Source: Spirodela intermedia (Eukaryota > Streptophyta > Magnoliopsida > Alismatales > Araceae). Taken from it: 64,000 nucleotides of DNA. Position 1 is the first letter of the stretch. Each line of letters begins with the position of its first letter. The stretch is taken from NCBI GenBank assembly GCA_902729315.2, contig LR746268.1:64501-128500 (forward strand). Reading direction: 5' to 3'. A program made the position numbers and the translations under genes. Shown here in pieces: positions 34,441 through 46,418 of the stretch. The notes under the pieces are model-generated. The model saw nothing but the letters and a program-made list of their open reading frames with translations. It had not been told where the DNA came from and ran no database searches.

Positions 34441-35628
34441 GGAGGGAAGCACCAGGAACGATACAGCCACCATGGAAGCACCTTCATTCGGACACCCCGA
34501 AACGGGTAACGGTAGGCGGTGCTCAAGAGTCTGGAGTGCAGGCCTGTCCCTCTCTCTTACGCGGCGCAGCGGTCCGTCAGAAACGCCGCTCCGGTGAGGC
34601 TCGTAGGCTTGGCGTGGGCGATGGTTCTACTTGTACGACATTCCTGGACGCTCAAAAATCCGTTCTTGGCGAAGAGAGAAGGCCGGGTTCTTCCTCTGCT
34701 GGTGGGTTCCATCCCAAGCAAAAGTGGATACATTCTCCGTTTAGTCGCAAATTCTTTGTTGTTGAGGCGCGCCTCTCTCTGGCCGGGGCGGGCCTGGACC
34801 GGAGCAGCAGCGGCGCTTTGATCTGTACATTCCTTCAAATTTTTCCTATTCGACACCACGGTGGATGGGCCCATGGAAGATATCACTTCTGAACTTGTCC
34901 GAAAGCTGATTCACCCTGCTGATTACGGCGAGGGGGTAGCCGCGTGAGGGAGGGAGTCGGGGTCCTGTTCAACGGCAAGCATCTAAGCTAGTCCCTGAAT
35001 GCATCTAGCTTCTACGACGACGTCTTCCTGACTCAGCGGCGCCTCGATATGATTGCATGTTCCCCGTTCGTCTTCCCAATGGACCTCCCATGGAGATGGA
35101 GAACAACTACACGTCTCATTCTTGTAGGGGATAAGCTGTGGAATCCTTACAGCTCTAAATGGAGGGGCACCCAGAAGGGCAGGGCGGCGCCTATCAGAGA
35201 TCAATTTCTGTACCGAGGGAGGAGCTCAGTGCTTCCCTACTACTGCTGCAAGCGCATCAGAAAGCGGCGATTCGCGGGGGCCGGCGTGAATCAAAGGATG
35301 AGCACTGAAAATTCATGGATGGCAAAATAAACTTGGACGAACAGCGACCCTTTTGTTTCTCTGTAGTCAACGATCACGGCTAGCAGCTGGGTAGGACGAG
35401 CTGTTATTCAGAAGCCCACCGAAAGAATATTATTCTTCTCGAATAATATCGGGAGAGAGATAGAGAGAGGAGATGAGTAGGGGGGGGGTGCGCCGGGAAG
35501 GGAGAGGGGTTAGCCTCCCCTTGACCGCGCTTGCGTATGCATGTATACATATGTCAGAGGACGGCCAACGACAGCAGCGGAGAAATACACTTGGTGGAGG
35601 GAGGAGGTGATGGCGCGGGCCTGATCTC
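34441..35628. other. Intergenic region between convergent CAX and lipase genes
   Basis: The 3' sides of both genes meet here. The stretch 34500-35330 is unexpectedly GC-rich for a 3' flank and has open frames up to 118 codons. A short plus-strand piece near 34860-34945 reads VDGPMEDITSELVRKLIHPA with a protein-like composition, but I could not match it to a family and found no supporting splice structure. A fragment of a third gene is possible; I do not call one. Confidence 0.4.
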
Positions 35629-37851
35629 TCAGAGGAGGTCTGCGTCGTCCTTGATGGCGACCTTGGATAGCCTGGCGGCGTTGAGGTAGTCGCGGGGGCT
35701 GTGGAAGGCCATCCCGGGGAAGGTGAGACCGTACAGCCGAAGGAAGAGCGAGATCCATCCCTCCTCAAACTCCTTCCCTTCCTTCTTCGCGGCGTCGAGG
35801 GCGTCCGACAGGTCGTCCCACGAGCCTCGGAACATCTCCCCCAGGAAGGACCAATCGAAGAAGTTGGGGTTGGGCTCGTCGTCGCCGGCCATCTTCATGC
35901 ACATTTTGACAACCACCACGTGAGAACGGGGACGAAGACGGCGCCGCCGCCGTCGGCTTATCTGAACGCTCATGGTGAGCAGGTGCGACGTACCTTGCGG
36001 GTGTACCATCCCTCGTAGTAGATGCAGACGCCGAAGTGCCTGAAGTTGAAGATGGGCGGCTGGTCGAAGGGGATGCGGGGCACGATGTCGTGGCGGTAGA
36101 CCGTCCGGTAGTACTTGAGGCTAACCATGGAGTCCATGTAGGCGGCGAAGGTGCTGTCTCCCACCCTGGGCTGGCCGTGCGTCACCACCCCTTCGATCCT
36201 CTCCAGCAAGTCCCGCCGGCCGTGGTAGGCGAGCAGCGCCGAGAAGAGCACCGCCAGGGCGCCGCCCTGGCTGTGCCCGGTGAGGAGGATGGTCGCCCGC
36301 GGGTGCTCCTCCAGCAGCTTGGAAAGCGCAGTTCTAATGGCGTAGTAGGCGAGCGGCTTGTCTTCTGTTCCTGCATCGTCTATGGGGAAGCCCTTGGCGA
36401 AATCGGTCTCGTCCTGGAGGCCGAGGGCCTTCATGAAGCCGAGATGGACGCTGCCCATCTTGTCGTTGATGTGGATGCGGGAGATGTCGAGGTCGGCCGA
36501 CCAGTCCATGGCGTCGAAGAGCTCTGTCCCACGGAAGACGAGGAAGATCCACCTCGCGTCCTCCTTCTTGTCGGTGAAGACGAAAGCCTGGGTCGACTTG
36601 GCTTCAAGGAACTCTGCATGCATCACCCATTGTAATTATCCATTTATCGTTGTTATCACTACTCTTAAGGTTTTCATGCCCGCCGCCATCATCACTCTCC
36701 TACGGTTTCATGTCCCGCACGTCCCGGCGTAATGAGAAAGAAGGTGATTCAAGAGTCGGGCCTTGTTTCCCTTTGGAGGAGGAGGGGAAGGAGGATGACT
36801 TGATCTCTCTTAAAGCTTGGTGTGCGGAACGGGAAGAATGTAGAGATGTCTCCTTCACTGAGGGAAAATCCCACAGGCCGTAAACTAAACTAAAAAGAAA
36901 CCTTGGCTGAGATGAATTGATGAGCGGGCAAGTCGCCGTCCCTCATGTTGGATAAGAACAACCAGCAGTGTCGATGGGTACTTACTGTTCCAGCAGTTGA
37001 AGAATTCTACGAAGTTCATCTGCGCGGAACGAGACGCGGAAAATTGGTCAGATTAGGCTAAGAAAGAGAGCTTCGACGTGCTGCTTGAACCCATCGCAGG
37101 CGGCGCAGAAAACGGAACGGACAGGGAAGCTGGAATGAAGACAACCTTGAGGTGACTGTCGACGGCCTCCCTGATATAGGCGGGGTTCTCGTAGGCGATC
37201 TTGGAGGCCATGGTGGTCAGGTCCAAGGGAGTGACGTCGTCCCCCAGCTCCTGCAGATCCAGAAGTGGGAGGTACTCCTTGGGGGAGGGCTTTCTGTAGA
37301 GATCGAGCCGCCCGTCCACGAGGCTGATGATCGAACGGTAGCTCGGCGCTCCTTTGTCGGGAAAAGTCACGTTCACTGCATGGTCGCTCGCAATAGGCAT
37401 CCGCCGAGGGAAGAATGGTTAGCCGAGAAAGAAGAAGACCCTTCTCCACAAGCACAATGGACAGGATCCTCAGGCGAAGAGAAAGAGAACAACCTGTGAC
37501 GATGTTCCTGAGGAAGCCCATGTAGCCGCCGTTGAGGCAGAGGAGGTTGAGGCAGTATTCCACCATTCTCCCCAGAAGCGCCAGGGGCTTTCTGAGGACG
37601 TGGAGGATCTTCAGCAGCATGGCAGAGATAATGACGTTGGGCTCGGGGATGGCCGCCTCGAGCTCGGCAGAGATCGGGGGGCTGCTGCTCTGCACGAAGC
37701 TATGGTAGTCGAGGAACCTCCGACTAGTGAACAGAAGGCGGAAGATGTCGAGAATCCCGACCCTCTCCGGCCGGCAGATGAGGTACTTAGAAGGCTTGCC
37801 GGGAGACACAGGCTCCTCCGTGGAAGGGAGGGGCGACTCCATCTCGGCCAT
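35629..37851 (-). CDS. OBL1: Triacylglycerol lipase OBL1-like (class 3 lipase)
   Basis: Oil-body-associated lipase hydrolysing tri- and diacylglycerols; the family acts on lipid droplets of seeds, pollen tubes and seedlings. Exons on the minus strand, in transcript order: 37851-37494, 37375-37146, 37019-36986, 36613-35994 and 35892-35629; 501 residues, phases consistent. The N-terminal part has the family signature KYLICRPERVGILDIFRLLF and a hydrophobic stretch used for droplet association. The alpha/beta-hydrolase core has FRGTE (234-238), the nucleophile elbow GHSQGG with Ser322 (most relatives have GHSLGG), and GQPRVGD with the probable catalytic Asp360. HDIVPRIP and the final-exon AFHSPRDYLNAARLS, which carries the catalytic-His candidate, follow. 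The start at 37851 is preferred because its frame opens the known N-terminus; an in-frame ATG at 37923 overlaps the TATA-like element and is unlikely. Convergent with CAX. Confidence 0.93.
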
Positions 37852-37922
37852 TGCGAAGGAGAGAGAAGCAAGGTGTTCAGAGGCGGGGCTGCGCGAGACA
37901 CCCGTAGAAGAGATGTGAGGCA

Positions 37923-37928
37923 CTTATA
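37923..37928 (-). promoter_or_regulatory. TATA box of the lipase gene
   Basis: TATAAG on the minus strand, about 72 nt before the chosen ATG, which would leave a leader of roughly 40-50 nt. A CT-rich tract (about 37937-37967) lies just upstream. Confidence 0.6.
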
Positions 37929-38661
37929 AAGATGCCCTCTCCTCTCTCTCTCTCTCTCTCTCTCTCCATCTCTTTCACTCTCTCTACAAAATTGCTCCAT
38001 CTATCTATCGATCTCTTGCTTCGCCCACCCACCGCCGTCTTTCTATCTAAAGTCTACCCCAACCCTTAGAAGGAACAGATTCACCGGCGAGTCGACTTCT
38101 TACAGAAACAATTGACCGGCAGTGGATTCTCACTTGACAACGGCGATGAACGGACGGCTTTCTTCTCCTCCCACGTGGCCCTCTTCTTTCTTTTCTTTCT
38201 TCCACTTACGTCGATCATCCGGGGTGGATCCGTTGACCGGGAGGGCGTGGAAGGCATGCATGGAAGCGGGCCGCCTCACGAACTAATTGTAAAAAATAAA
38301 ATAAGCAAGCAATGCGTTTTCCAAATTTGCAAAAAAAAAAGGAATCGCGTCCCCATGTAAGCGACTTCGCGCGTACGTCGGATGCTGATTGCAGAGAGAA
38401 GGACCGAGGAAGAGAGAGAGAGAGAAGAGAGAGAATAGTTGATGGGTCCACCGAGCGATTGAGTTTTGGGAGAGGGAGGCCTCCCCAGTTTAATAAACGT
38501 TGAAGAAAATAAGAGAATACATAAAACGATCAATACGGCCCGGGTGGCCGCTGCGCCGGAGATGATGTTGACGATGGGAATCCGGAGGTGACCTTCCCGG
38601 AAGCAGCCGCCGGCTTTCCTCCAACTATACGTGGTGCAACAATACCTATTATTATTACTAT

Positions 38662-38664
<3 letters not shown>

Positions 38665-38706
<42 letters not shown>

Positions 38707-38722
38707 CCTCCCTCCCTCCCTC
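38665..38722. repeat. (CT)n then (CCCT)n compound microsatellite
   Basis: About 19 CT units run directly into five CCCT units. Confidence 0.95.
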
Positions 38723-39982
38723 CTACCCCTTGGTTTCTTCTCGAATAATTTCCGGGCATCACATGATTTTGAGCGAGCCTGGAGAAAGTCGCCCACATCG
38801 GGGAGCTGCCCGTTTCAGTATGCAAATAAATTTTATTTCTTAGGTATCATTCTCGGCCTAACGATAGTACCATAATTCGACCACATTGAGAGTCCATCCC
38901 CTGGCAGACTAAGCTCGAAGAAGCTCCCTGTTCTTGGGCAAACTCGGCTTGAGACCAGAACTGAGGCAATGCCCATTCGAATCCTCTCGAGCCGCTGCTT
39001 CATTTAAAATAAAATTAAAAAAATGCCCTTTTTCCAGTCGAGAAATTAGAGCACGTGAAAATACAGGAAAATGAGGGCCAAACATCCGGTGAATCTATAT
39101 ATTGCTCAACATTATTTATGCGTTGAGAAGGGAGAACCGAAACATGGACACGCGCATGTGGTTGGCTCAATCCTCCACGCTGCATGGGCCAGCAGACACA
39201 AAGCTACTCTCTTTTGTGTACAAGAAACCCCGGTTTATACGTTCATGGCTGGATAATTAATGCTGTCCTTGAGCGGCTCCACATAACATGTCATGACGCC
39301 TGCATCTACAGGAGGTTACATCCGCCATTGATGGCCTGCACTACGATGATCTTAATCTTAATCTTAATCTTACTCTTAATGGGTTTTCCAGTCACATCAG
39401 CATGAAGAGAGAGAGGGAGGGAGAGGGTTCCGTCCGCTGGAGTATCCTAGCCGAAAGCTGTTCTTAACTCGAAGGCTACATCTGGAACGGGTATGCCCCC
39501 TCTTTTGCTTGGTTGATGAAACTCTTTAGATTCGGTCCTCTACGATCAGGCCAAAAGGGGGAGAGAAGAAAATCCCACGGTTTTATAGAAGACGTTTGCA
39601 AGTGGCCGTGGACGAACTAACTCGTATGTCTGCTTTTAACAGCAAATCGACTCCGGCAGGATCATTGGAGATTCTGACGGCATTTCAGGCTTCGGGGTTC
39701 GCATTGACCCTTGATCCGGTTCTGGGAACTCTTAGGTCAACTGCAAGGTGGCCCTCACGTGCGGCTGCGGCGTCTGGGGGTCGCTCGAACTCACCAGCGC
39801 TCCCTCCCCGCACCCGCCGCCACGAAACCGCGTCACCTTGCAACTCTTCACGGCTTCCTCTGATCCCTCCCTCCGCTGCCTCTCCCTCTTTCGCTCTTTT
39901 CTCCTTCTCCGAGGCGGGGGTCTCCGTTGCTGTCTTCTTCCGTATTGCATGATTGTAGTACTGTGCTCTCGCTCAAGCGGCC

Positions 39983-40034
39983 GAGGAGGAGGAGGAGGAG
40001 GTGGAGGAGGAGGAGGAGGTGGAGGAGGAGGAAG
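39983..40034. repeat. (GGA)n tract in the leader of the KHE1-like gene
   Basis: Interrupted GGA/GGT triplets ending about 30 nt before the start codon at 40065. Confidence 0.85.
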
Positions 40035-40064
40035 AGGCAGAGGTGGGTAGACGGAGGCGGCGCC

Positions 40065-43000
40065 ATGAGGGCGAGACTGGTGATCTTCCCGATCAAGGGC
40101 CGGAACTGGTGTTTCACCAGGTCCATTGATCCAGCAGCGGTGGAATCTGCCCAGGCCACCTCTAAGCCGCAAGTCTGGAGGGAACTGTGGAGGCAGCTTT
40201 TCTCCGGCGGGGAACGGAGGACGGGCCAGCAGAAACTGGAATTAGTCGTTGACTTCGCTGCCGAGAAGGTCCCTCACTGACGCCAGAACTGTGTGATTCG
40301 TAACTCGTTCTTTTGTGTTCTCTCTGTTTTCCCCGCTTCGAAACCGATGAACTCGTCTTCTTTTTTTCTTTTTCTTTTCTCCTCTTGTTGTGGACAAAAG
40401 TCGATCTTGTTTTCGTTGGATTCAGATGAATGGGGCATGGGTTAATATGGAGAAGGCGCCCGCGGGGAGCCTGAAGAACAAGGTCCACGGGTGGGTTCTG
40501 AATCAGTCTTCTCGCATGAAATCCCCTTCCTTCTATCCTCCGGCGACATTCCGGGGTAACCCATCTGCCTTCTGAAATATGGAATGGCTTCATTTGCAGC
40601 TTGGGGTTGAAGTTGTTGTCACGGGTGAAACCATCAGAGACATTCCTGAGGTCCGTCTCCGAGGACATTACGAAGGTGGATATTACTTACCCTTCGAGGT
40701 TCGCCATTCTGCATATATGGAACTTTACCTTTTCTGGTTGATGTGATGTTTATATGCCTTTTTCCCCGAAGCCGATACCTTCTCTTGGGGTGCTGTCCGG
40801 GTCCCAGTTTCCTCTACTAATTTGATGCAGAGCATGTTCTTTATCCTGGAAAATCGTCAGTACCATTCATATCAATCAGTAACTTAGGTACGATCACATT
40901 GGGGAATAATGAGGGTGAAGTTGCATGTTGGTTGCAATTAGCACTCACAAACTCCAAACAAATAATGTGGCAATGGGGACATATAGGGAGCACCATCTTA
41001 TTTTCTTGGGGCTGGGCTGGCAACATATCAAAAGACAAGTCACGGTTCCAAACATAGGATTCTCCGGGTGGCTGTGGTTCTACTACCACTTCAGTCCGAC
41101 TCAGCCTTCTGAAAACATTTTGTTGTGATTGTTTCTTGATGGTGTTCATGAATTCACAGACTGAAGAATATGCACCAGAAACAAATTCACAGAGGGGTTC
41201 ACAGAACGCCGTTCAATCCTCGTAGAAGGGATTTAAAGGGCATTTGGCTTATAAGACATTTTAGGAAACAAATTCAGATTACCAAATTCTGGTTTTTTTT
41301 TTTTTTTTTTTTTATATCCATTCGGGTTTTTTCAGGTCGAAAGTGGAAGCATTGGTTTGCCAAAAAAATTTAATGAAGAATCTTTTTTTTTTGGAGGCTG
41401 TTGGATATGCAGTAGGCGAAATTTCATTCCCCTGGCACTGGGGTTTTAGAAAATACTTGCCAGATGATCCTGGAAAACTGGAGAGTGGTATCAAGTTATT
41501 GACGACGAGGTCAAGGAATGCTTTCTATTATTTGTTATTGGGTTCCTGATCTCTAAAAAAATTCATGTTTGGAAAAACCGGAGATTGCTAATGACTAGTA
41601 TTCCTATGGATTGTGAAGATCCTTTGTCATCATGGTGATAAGGATGTGAAAGTGTTGATTAGATGTGGTAAAGGAGGGTGATGGTGACGATATTTTTGTT
41701 CAGTAATAATCGTGCAGGTAACGATGATGATTGGCATCAGAGGGGGGTATTGGTCCAAAAGGCATGTGAAAAAATGAATGCAAAAAAGAGAAGGGGAGTA
41801 TCTGGAAACCAGAAGGGAAAATTCATGGAGTCGGCCATTCATTTTAGCCTGTTCCTATACTAAGGACTGTGTATTGAACTGGAGTGCCAGTTCTCTGCTT
41901 TTTTGTACACATCAGTACGGGTTTGGTGGTTAGATATTACACATTTGAGAATTCATTGTTCTATTTTGTAAATAATAATCGAAAATTTCAATATCAGCAG
42001 CGACAAGAGTTTGGAAAAGCCCTCTGTGTTTATGATGCAGAGCCTTTTTCCCTTTTTGTCGTGGTGGCTTAAGGCTGGAAAAAAATTCCCTCTTCACCCT
42101 GCATTCTCGCAAATTTTGTGCTGTTCCACCATTGTGCTGTTCGCTCAGATATGTCACCTTCCACCATTGATTTTTGCAATCTAGTCACCCAAGCAGGTAA
42201 ATAAGAAACAGAGGGGCCCTGAAGCCATTTTTTGGGGCTTAGTAATCGTGCAAGATGTAGAAACCAGGCCTACTTCCAGGCCGCTGCAAAGAACATATCA
42301 ATACCTCGTGCCACTGCTGCTGCCTGTGGTCAGTCACACTCATCATGAGAGTTCTCATAGAGCACACTAGATATGCCAGGTCAATAGAAATCTTGCCTGC
42401 CTCTACTCCTTCAGGTGTCCTCACTATTCCATCAGTAGAATCCGCACGCTGCAAAATAGAGCGTTGTAATGAAGTTTTCTGTCTAGTGAACCTGTAACCC
42501 ACCTCGCCTGCATCCATCTGCTATCTCTTCTTGTTCACTGTCTCACTTCCATGTCCTCTGTCTCTCGTATCTTCCCCTTCCCCCCACGACTCTCGTGCCC
42601 TCTCTATCTGCCACAATTTGTACCCGCAAATCTCTCTAAATTGAGCGATGCCTCCATCCATTCCTCATATCTGTAACCCACTCACTGTTGGCAGTTGTCT
42701 TCTGGCTTCATATTTCGTAACTGCTAATGGTTGCTGGCAATCAAGGTATATGATAATGATTACAATGTGTTGAAATTTACCAGTGGGAGCAAGTATACTC
42801 ATGCTCTCTTATGTGAGATGTTTCTCATCTACATATTGAATCTAACTTGTCAGTGTAATAGTTTCTCTACCCAAAACTTAATTTTTTCCTTAAAAAGGAA
42901 AGGAAAGATTTTTCTTTCGTCCCCTCCCTATCCTTATGTGGGCTCCTTGCCGTGTCATGCTTGCCATTTAATGATACTTATGGCCTGCATTCAAACTCTG

Positions 43001-44459
43001 CAGCTTGAATTCTCGCCTTGTACGTAGGAGATTACGACACATGGCAATCAGGTACTGAAGTTCAAACTGTGTGGACTTTTCAAGCTATTCAAGGAGTGAT
43101 ATTGTATTTTTACATGCAATTTGTCGTCTTATCTGCAACAGGGGAGCTGTCAATCACAGGATATACTTTTATGGCTCGGTTTCTTTAATTCCATTTACGG
43201 CCGCCTTGAGCGTAAGCAATTATGTTGTTGTCTTTCTCTCCTTGTTTATTTCTTTTCCCGCTCCTCTCTTCGTTGTGATGGCAGCTGCTTTTTTGGGCTT
43301 GCCTTTATTTTCTCTGTTAGCAATCTCTATGCTCGAGTTCCTAGTTTGATCGAGATCTTTCTATTCTCATGAAGATGCTCCGTAGCGTACAATTAGAAGT
43401 ACGAAGGTTTAATAGAGATTCTTTCTTTTCTTTTCTGCATAAAAGGAATCAATGGAACCACGAGGGTTTTGAAGGATATGAGGGTTTGTGTGCCAATAAT
43501 TTGATAGAATCTTCAAAATCCTGTTCGAGCGTGGAAAAGGGCTTTTCCTTACTCGTAGTATTGTGTGGCTCTCGAGTGACTAAGCTAGCTCGGATTCCAC
43601 GGCTGTGCCAGTCCAAACATGTTGGCTGTGATCTGTGCCGCTAAGATTTAATGTGCTTGAACGGCCTGATGCATAGAGCAAGATCTTTGTTGTCTTTACT
43701 CTTTTGTTTTTGCCTCTGTGACAGCAGATCTTGAGTTCTTTCTCGTGCCTTCCAGGTCCTGCCTTTGCCTAACATTCCATTCTTTTGGCTCCTGTTTCGT
43801 GCGTTCGCGAACTGGAGGGCGCTGAAGGTACAGTGCCGACCCCTCTGGGTTGAATCAGGAGGGCTAGTATAATTTCTTCCACGTCTTGGTTGGCCGCTGT
43901 TTCTCAGTTTTAGCAGCCGCCGTCCTCTTCCTCTCGATTGGTGCTGGCACTGGTGCGTATATTTGTTGCGCTTCTTTGATCGGTCTTTTCAGGGCAGCGA
44001 GAGGCTCTTGTTGCTGGTGTCCGACTGTCCGAACGATTGGAGGTTGGTCGTGGCCAGCAAGAACTCGAGGAACGCGAAGAAAGACGACGGGCGTCAGATG
44101 GTCGATGAAGGACCACAGAGAGAACCGTGGGTACGTTCTTCTTCCTCTTCTCCCTTCCAGCGACACAAATATTATTGAAGCTCATCGGTGCCGGGTGGCG
44201 ATGGCGGTGATTATCATCTGCCTTCTAGCATCGAGTGAAAAAGGTGGCAACTTTCTAGCATCGTCGTCTCAACCTATCCCGGAACTAATACGAGCGTGCC
44301 CTCGCTCTGTTTGTCGAGCAGACCCTGTGGCCCTCCGAAGAACTGGAGAAGCTTATTGGCGGGCAGCCCGGTGAGGACCCCGGCGTCACGCTCCGCAGAA
44401 TCTGCCAGATATATCGCCTGAACGAGACGGAGGTACTCAGGTGCAGAGACTCCTCATAG
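40065..44459 (+). CDS. Mitochondrial K+-H+ exchange-related protein (Mit_KHE1-like)
   Basis: Plant member of the family annotated as K+-H+ exchange-like, related to the fungal Mit_KHE1 domain. In yeast that domain is linked to mitochondrial K+/H+ exchange; in plants the role is not settled. Exons: 40065-40268, 40426-40490, 40600-40698, 43004-43051, 43142-43211, 43756-43827, 43993-44130 and 44322-44459; 277 residues, all phases match. Signatures in order: MRARLVIFPIKGRNWCFTRS, KLLSRVKPSETFLRSVSEDI, ITYPSSLNSRLVRRRLRHMA, YFYGSVSLIPFTAALSVLPL with PNIPFFWLLFRAFANWRALK, and the tail ICQIYRLNETEVLRCRDSS. The YFYGS to LLFR part is the hydrophobic core. Exon 4 (48 nt) is easily missed: without it the conserved RLVRRRLRH segment would be lost. 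Intron 3 spans 2.3 kb. Convergent with the HAD gene. Confidence 0.88.
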
Positions 44460-44736
44460 CTAGCTGCTCTCTGCGCCTGACCTTGAGGGCGCTTCTCTCT
44501 CTCTCTCTCTCCGTGTCGATGTGACTGATCCCCTGAGGAGGGGGTTCCCTCGGTTTTGGGATAAACAGAAATCTGGCTGCTCTCAATTCGCACGTTTAGA
44601 TGTTTGATCTGCCAGACTCCTCCCCCCAACATCGCATGTGATCGAACAGTTTTTAGCTGGCAGAGCCCTGCCGCTTATTGTGGGCGTGGAGAGATGGCAT
44701 CTCTCTGTATTCGGTGCTGATGGCATCCTCTCTGCA

Positions 44737-44744
44737 TTTATAGG
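44737..44744 (+). promoter_or_regulatory. TATA-like element for the unidentified gene
   Basis: TTTATAGG about 70 nt before an ATG at 44809, with a CT-rich stretch (44755-44780) between them, the usual layout of plant core promoters. Confidence 0.35.
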
Positions 44745-44808
44745 AAGATCTGGATCTCTCTCTCTCACTCTCTCTCTCTCGGCGTCGGAGTTGTTAATTC
44801 GCCGGATC

Positions 44809-45260
44809 ATGGGGATGGCCGCGGCTGCCATGTCTCGCGAGTTCTGTCGCTATTCCGCGGCGGGCCATGAGGGCCGGCTCTCACCCAGCTCGCGGGGATC
44901 GACGACCGGAAGGGGACGACGACGGCACAGGGACATGTGGGGCGGAGGAGCCCTCGTGACTAATCTGCCGGAGGAGCGCTTGTTGCCATTGTCGCTGTTT
45001 GAGACAATTCCAAGAAGCCGAGGGTAAAGACACTTCGGCGTCTCTTTGCTCTCCTTTTTAACTCTTCTTCCATCCCCCCGCCCCCTCCCGTGAGAGAGAG
45101 AGAGAGAGAGGGGGCTCGTGCTCGTCGACCCAATCCAGCTGCACTGGGAGCGGTCCTCGCCCTCGCAATGTCAAGAGAGGAGGCGGTCCCGAGCCATCAT
45201 CACCGCCATCCTCTTCCTCTAGTTGGAGCATTAACTTCTGTCCTGGTTATGGCAGCAAGC
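44809..45260 (+). CDS. Candidate 5' exons of an unidentified gene
   Basis: No family recognised. An ATG at 44809 opens a frame (MGMAAAAMSREFCRYSAAG...) that runs to a GT donor after 45023. A CAG acceptor before 45139 joins in matching phase to a second open stretch (45139-45260; CTGSGPRPRNVKRGGGPE, then a Ser-rich run and WSINFCPGYGSK). That stretch ends at a good C|GTGAGC donor. A TATA-like element and pyrimidine-rich leader precede it. The predicted protein is basic, Ser/Gly-rich and low in complexity, so composition alone could generate it. Further exons towards 46.3 kb are possible but could not be chosen. Treat as a gene prediction awaiting transcript support. Confidence 0.3.
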
Positions 45261-45621
45261 GTGAGCATTGAATGAAACGAAAGTTCCTCCACGCTGCCGT
45301 CGGATACGACTGGCCCTCCTCCCAGCAGGAACTCAACTGCTGATGGCAGCCGACAAAACTACCTCTGTTCAACCCTTTCTCTTCCCCTCTTCCTCTTCCT
45401 CTTCCTCCTGCTCGAGCGGCGTGGGGAAGGACGCAATTATTCGGGGAGGGGCCAGTTCTCCCGCCCCGGAAGCGTCCACAGAACATCGTCCTCTGCAAAT
45501 CTGGATGAATGGGCGGCGGAGCAGATTGTGTGGCCACCCTCCGCGTGTTCCTGAGGAGGAAGGTGAAGATGAAGATAGAGTCATCCTCCACCTCCTCCTC
45601 CAAGACCTGCTCTGTAAATCC

Positions 45622-45623
<2 letters not shown>

Positions 45624-45655
<32 letters not shown>
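45624..45655. repeat. (CT)n microsatellite
   Basis: About 14-16 CT units within the GC-rich convergent interval. Confidence 0.95.
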
Positions 45656-45657
<2 letters not shown>

Positions 45658-46418
45658 CCCACGCATCTCCCGGTTGTGGAGTGTTAGGTGGCGCTGTACA
45701 TTGCCCTCTCCCTCATCGTCCCTCGCTTACCACCGGCGATTGCAGGGGGCGGCAAGGAGGCCTCCGGTCTTCCCGACAGACGACGAGCGTGGGTACGATG
45801 ACCTCCGCGGCGATGTCTCAAAGGTACTGCCTTTCTTCTCTCCCCGTTGACTTCTCCCACGCCCACCCCGGGGACAGAGGAACTCCATTTTTTTCTACCC
45901 CACCCACTAAACGCCGTTCTGATTTCCCCAACGGCGTCCAGTTCCTAGAGCCAGCCCGCAAGCGCGTCAAAGAGGCGACGTTCCCGGCGGCGCCGCCGAG
46001 GTCTTGGAGGCATTCTGTCTTCTTCTGGCGGAGATTCCCGAGGAAGAAGACCGCCGCCCGCTGGGGACGAGCGGCTGCGGACGGCAGTGGCGGCGCCAGC
46101 GCACAGATCTCCAAGCCGCGTTGCCGTGCGGCCTCCGGGCGTCGGCTCGTCTGCTTCACCCCCTCAACCACGGCGGACGTAGAAGACCATTCAGCGGCGG
46201 CGGCCGAGATAGCCTACGTGGCTCTGCGGCACTACCCCATGGAGGGCGGCGCCGCCGCCGGGGCCTTCGGGCCCATTTATCTGGTGACCTGAGATAACAT
46301 CGACAGCACCGAGATCGCGCCGAATTTTCTCCGTCTCTCCCCTCTTCTTCTTCTTCCAATCTCCATGTACATCTATCTTCCAATCAATTAACCCATCTGG
46401 CTTCTCCACCACCGCCCG

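Larger units (their letters stand above)
37929..40064. other. Divergent intergenic region, lipase and KHE1-like promoters
   Basis: Region shared by two divergently transcribed genes. It holds several simple repeats: a CT tract near 37937-37967, GA near 38412-38436, CT then CCCT at 38665-38722, a CTTAAT hexamer run near 39350-39378 and a GGA tract at 39983-40034 in the probable leader of the plus-strand gene. No further gene recognised. Confidence 0.5.
44460..46418. other. GC-rich interval between convergent genes
   Basis: Almost 2 kb separates the KHE1-like and HAD stop codons. It is GC-rich with many overlapping ORFs on both strands (up to 203 codons), CT tracts near 44494-44513 and 45624-45655, and a TATA-like element at 44737. 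A possible unrecognised plus-strand gene begins here (separate entry). The 46.0-46.3 kb part has three open frames on the plus strand, and I cannot tell which, if any, is used. Confidence 0.5.

Noticed and set aside
36036-36635. 199-codon plus-strand ORF
   Set aside because: It is the antisense shadow of the GC-rich lipase exon 4, which has catalytic motifs in the minus-strand frame.
37600-37929. 109-codon plus-strand ORF near the lipase start
   Set aside because: Antisense of lipase exon 1 and its leader; no family signature.
45681-46292. 203-codon plus-strand ORF
   Set aside because: Three plus-strand frames and one minus-strand frame are all open over much of this GC-rich stretch, composition is low complexity and no domain was recognised; kept only as part of the candidate-gene finding.
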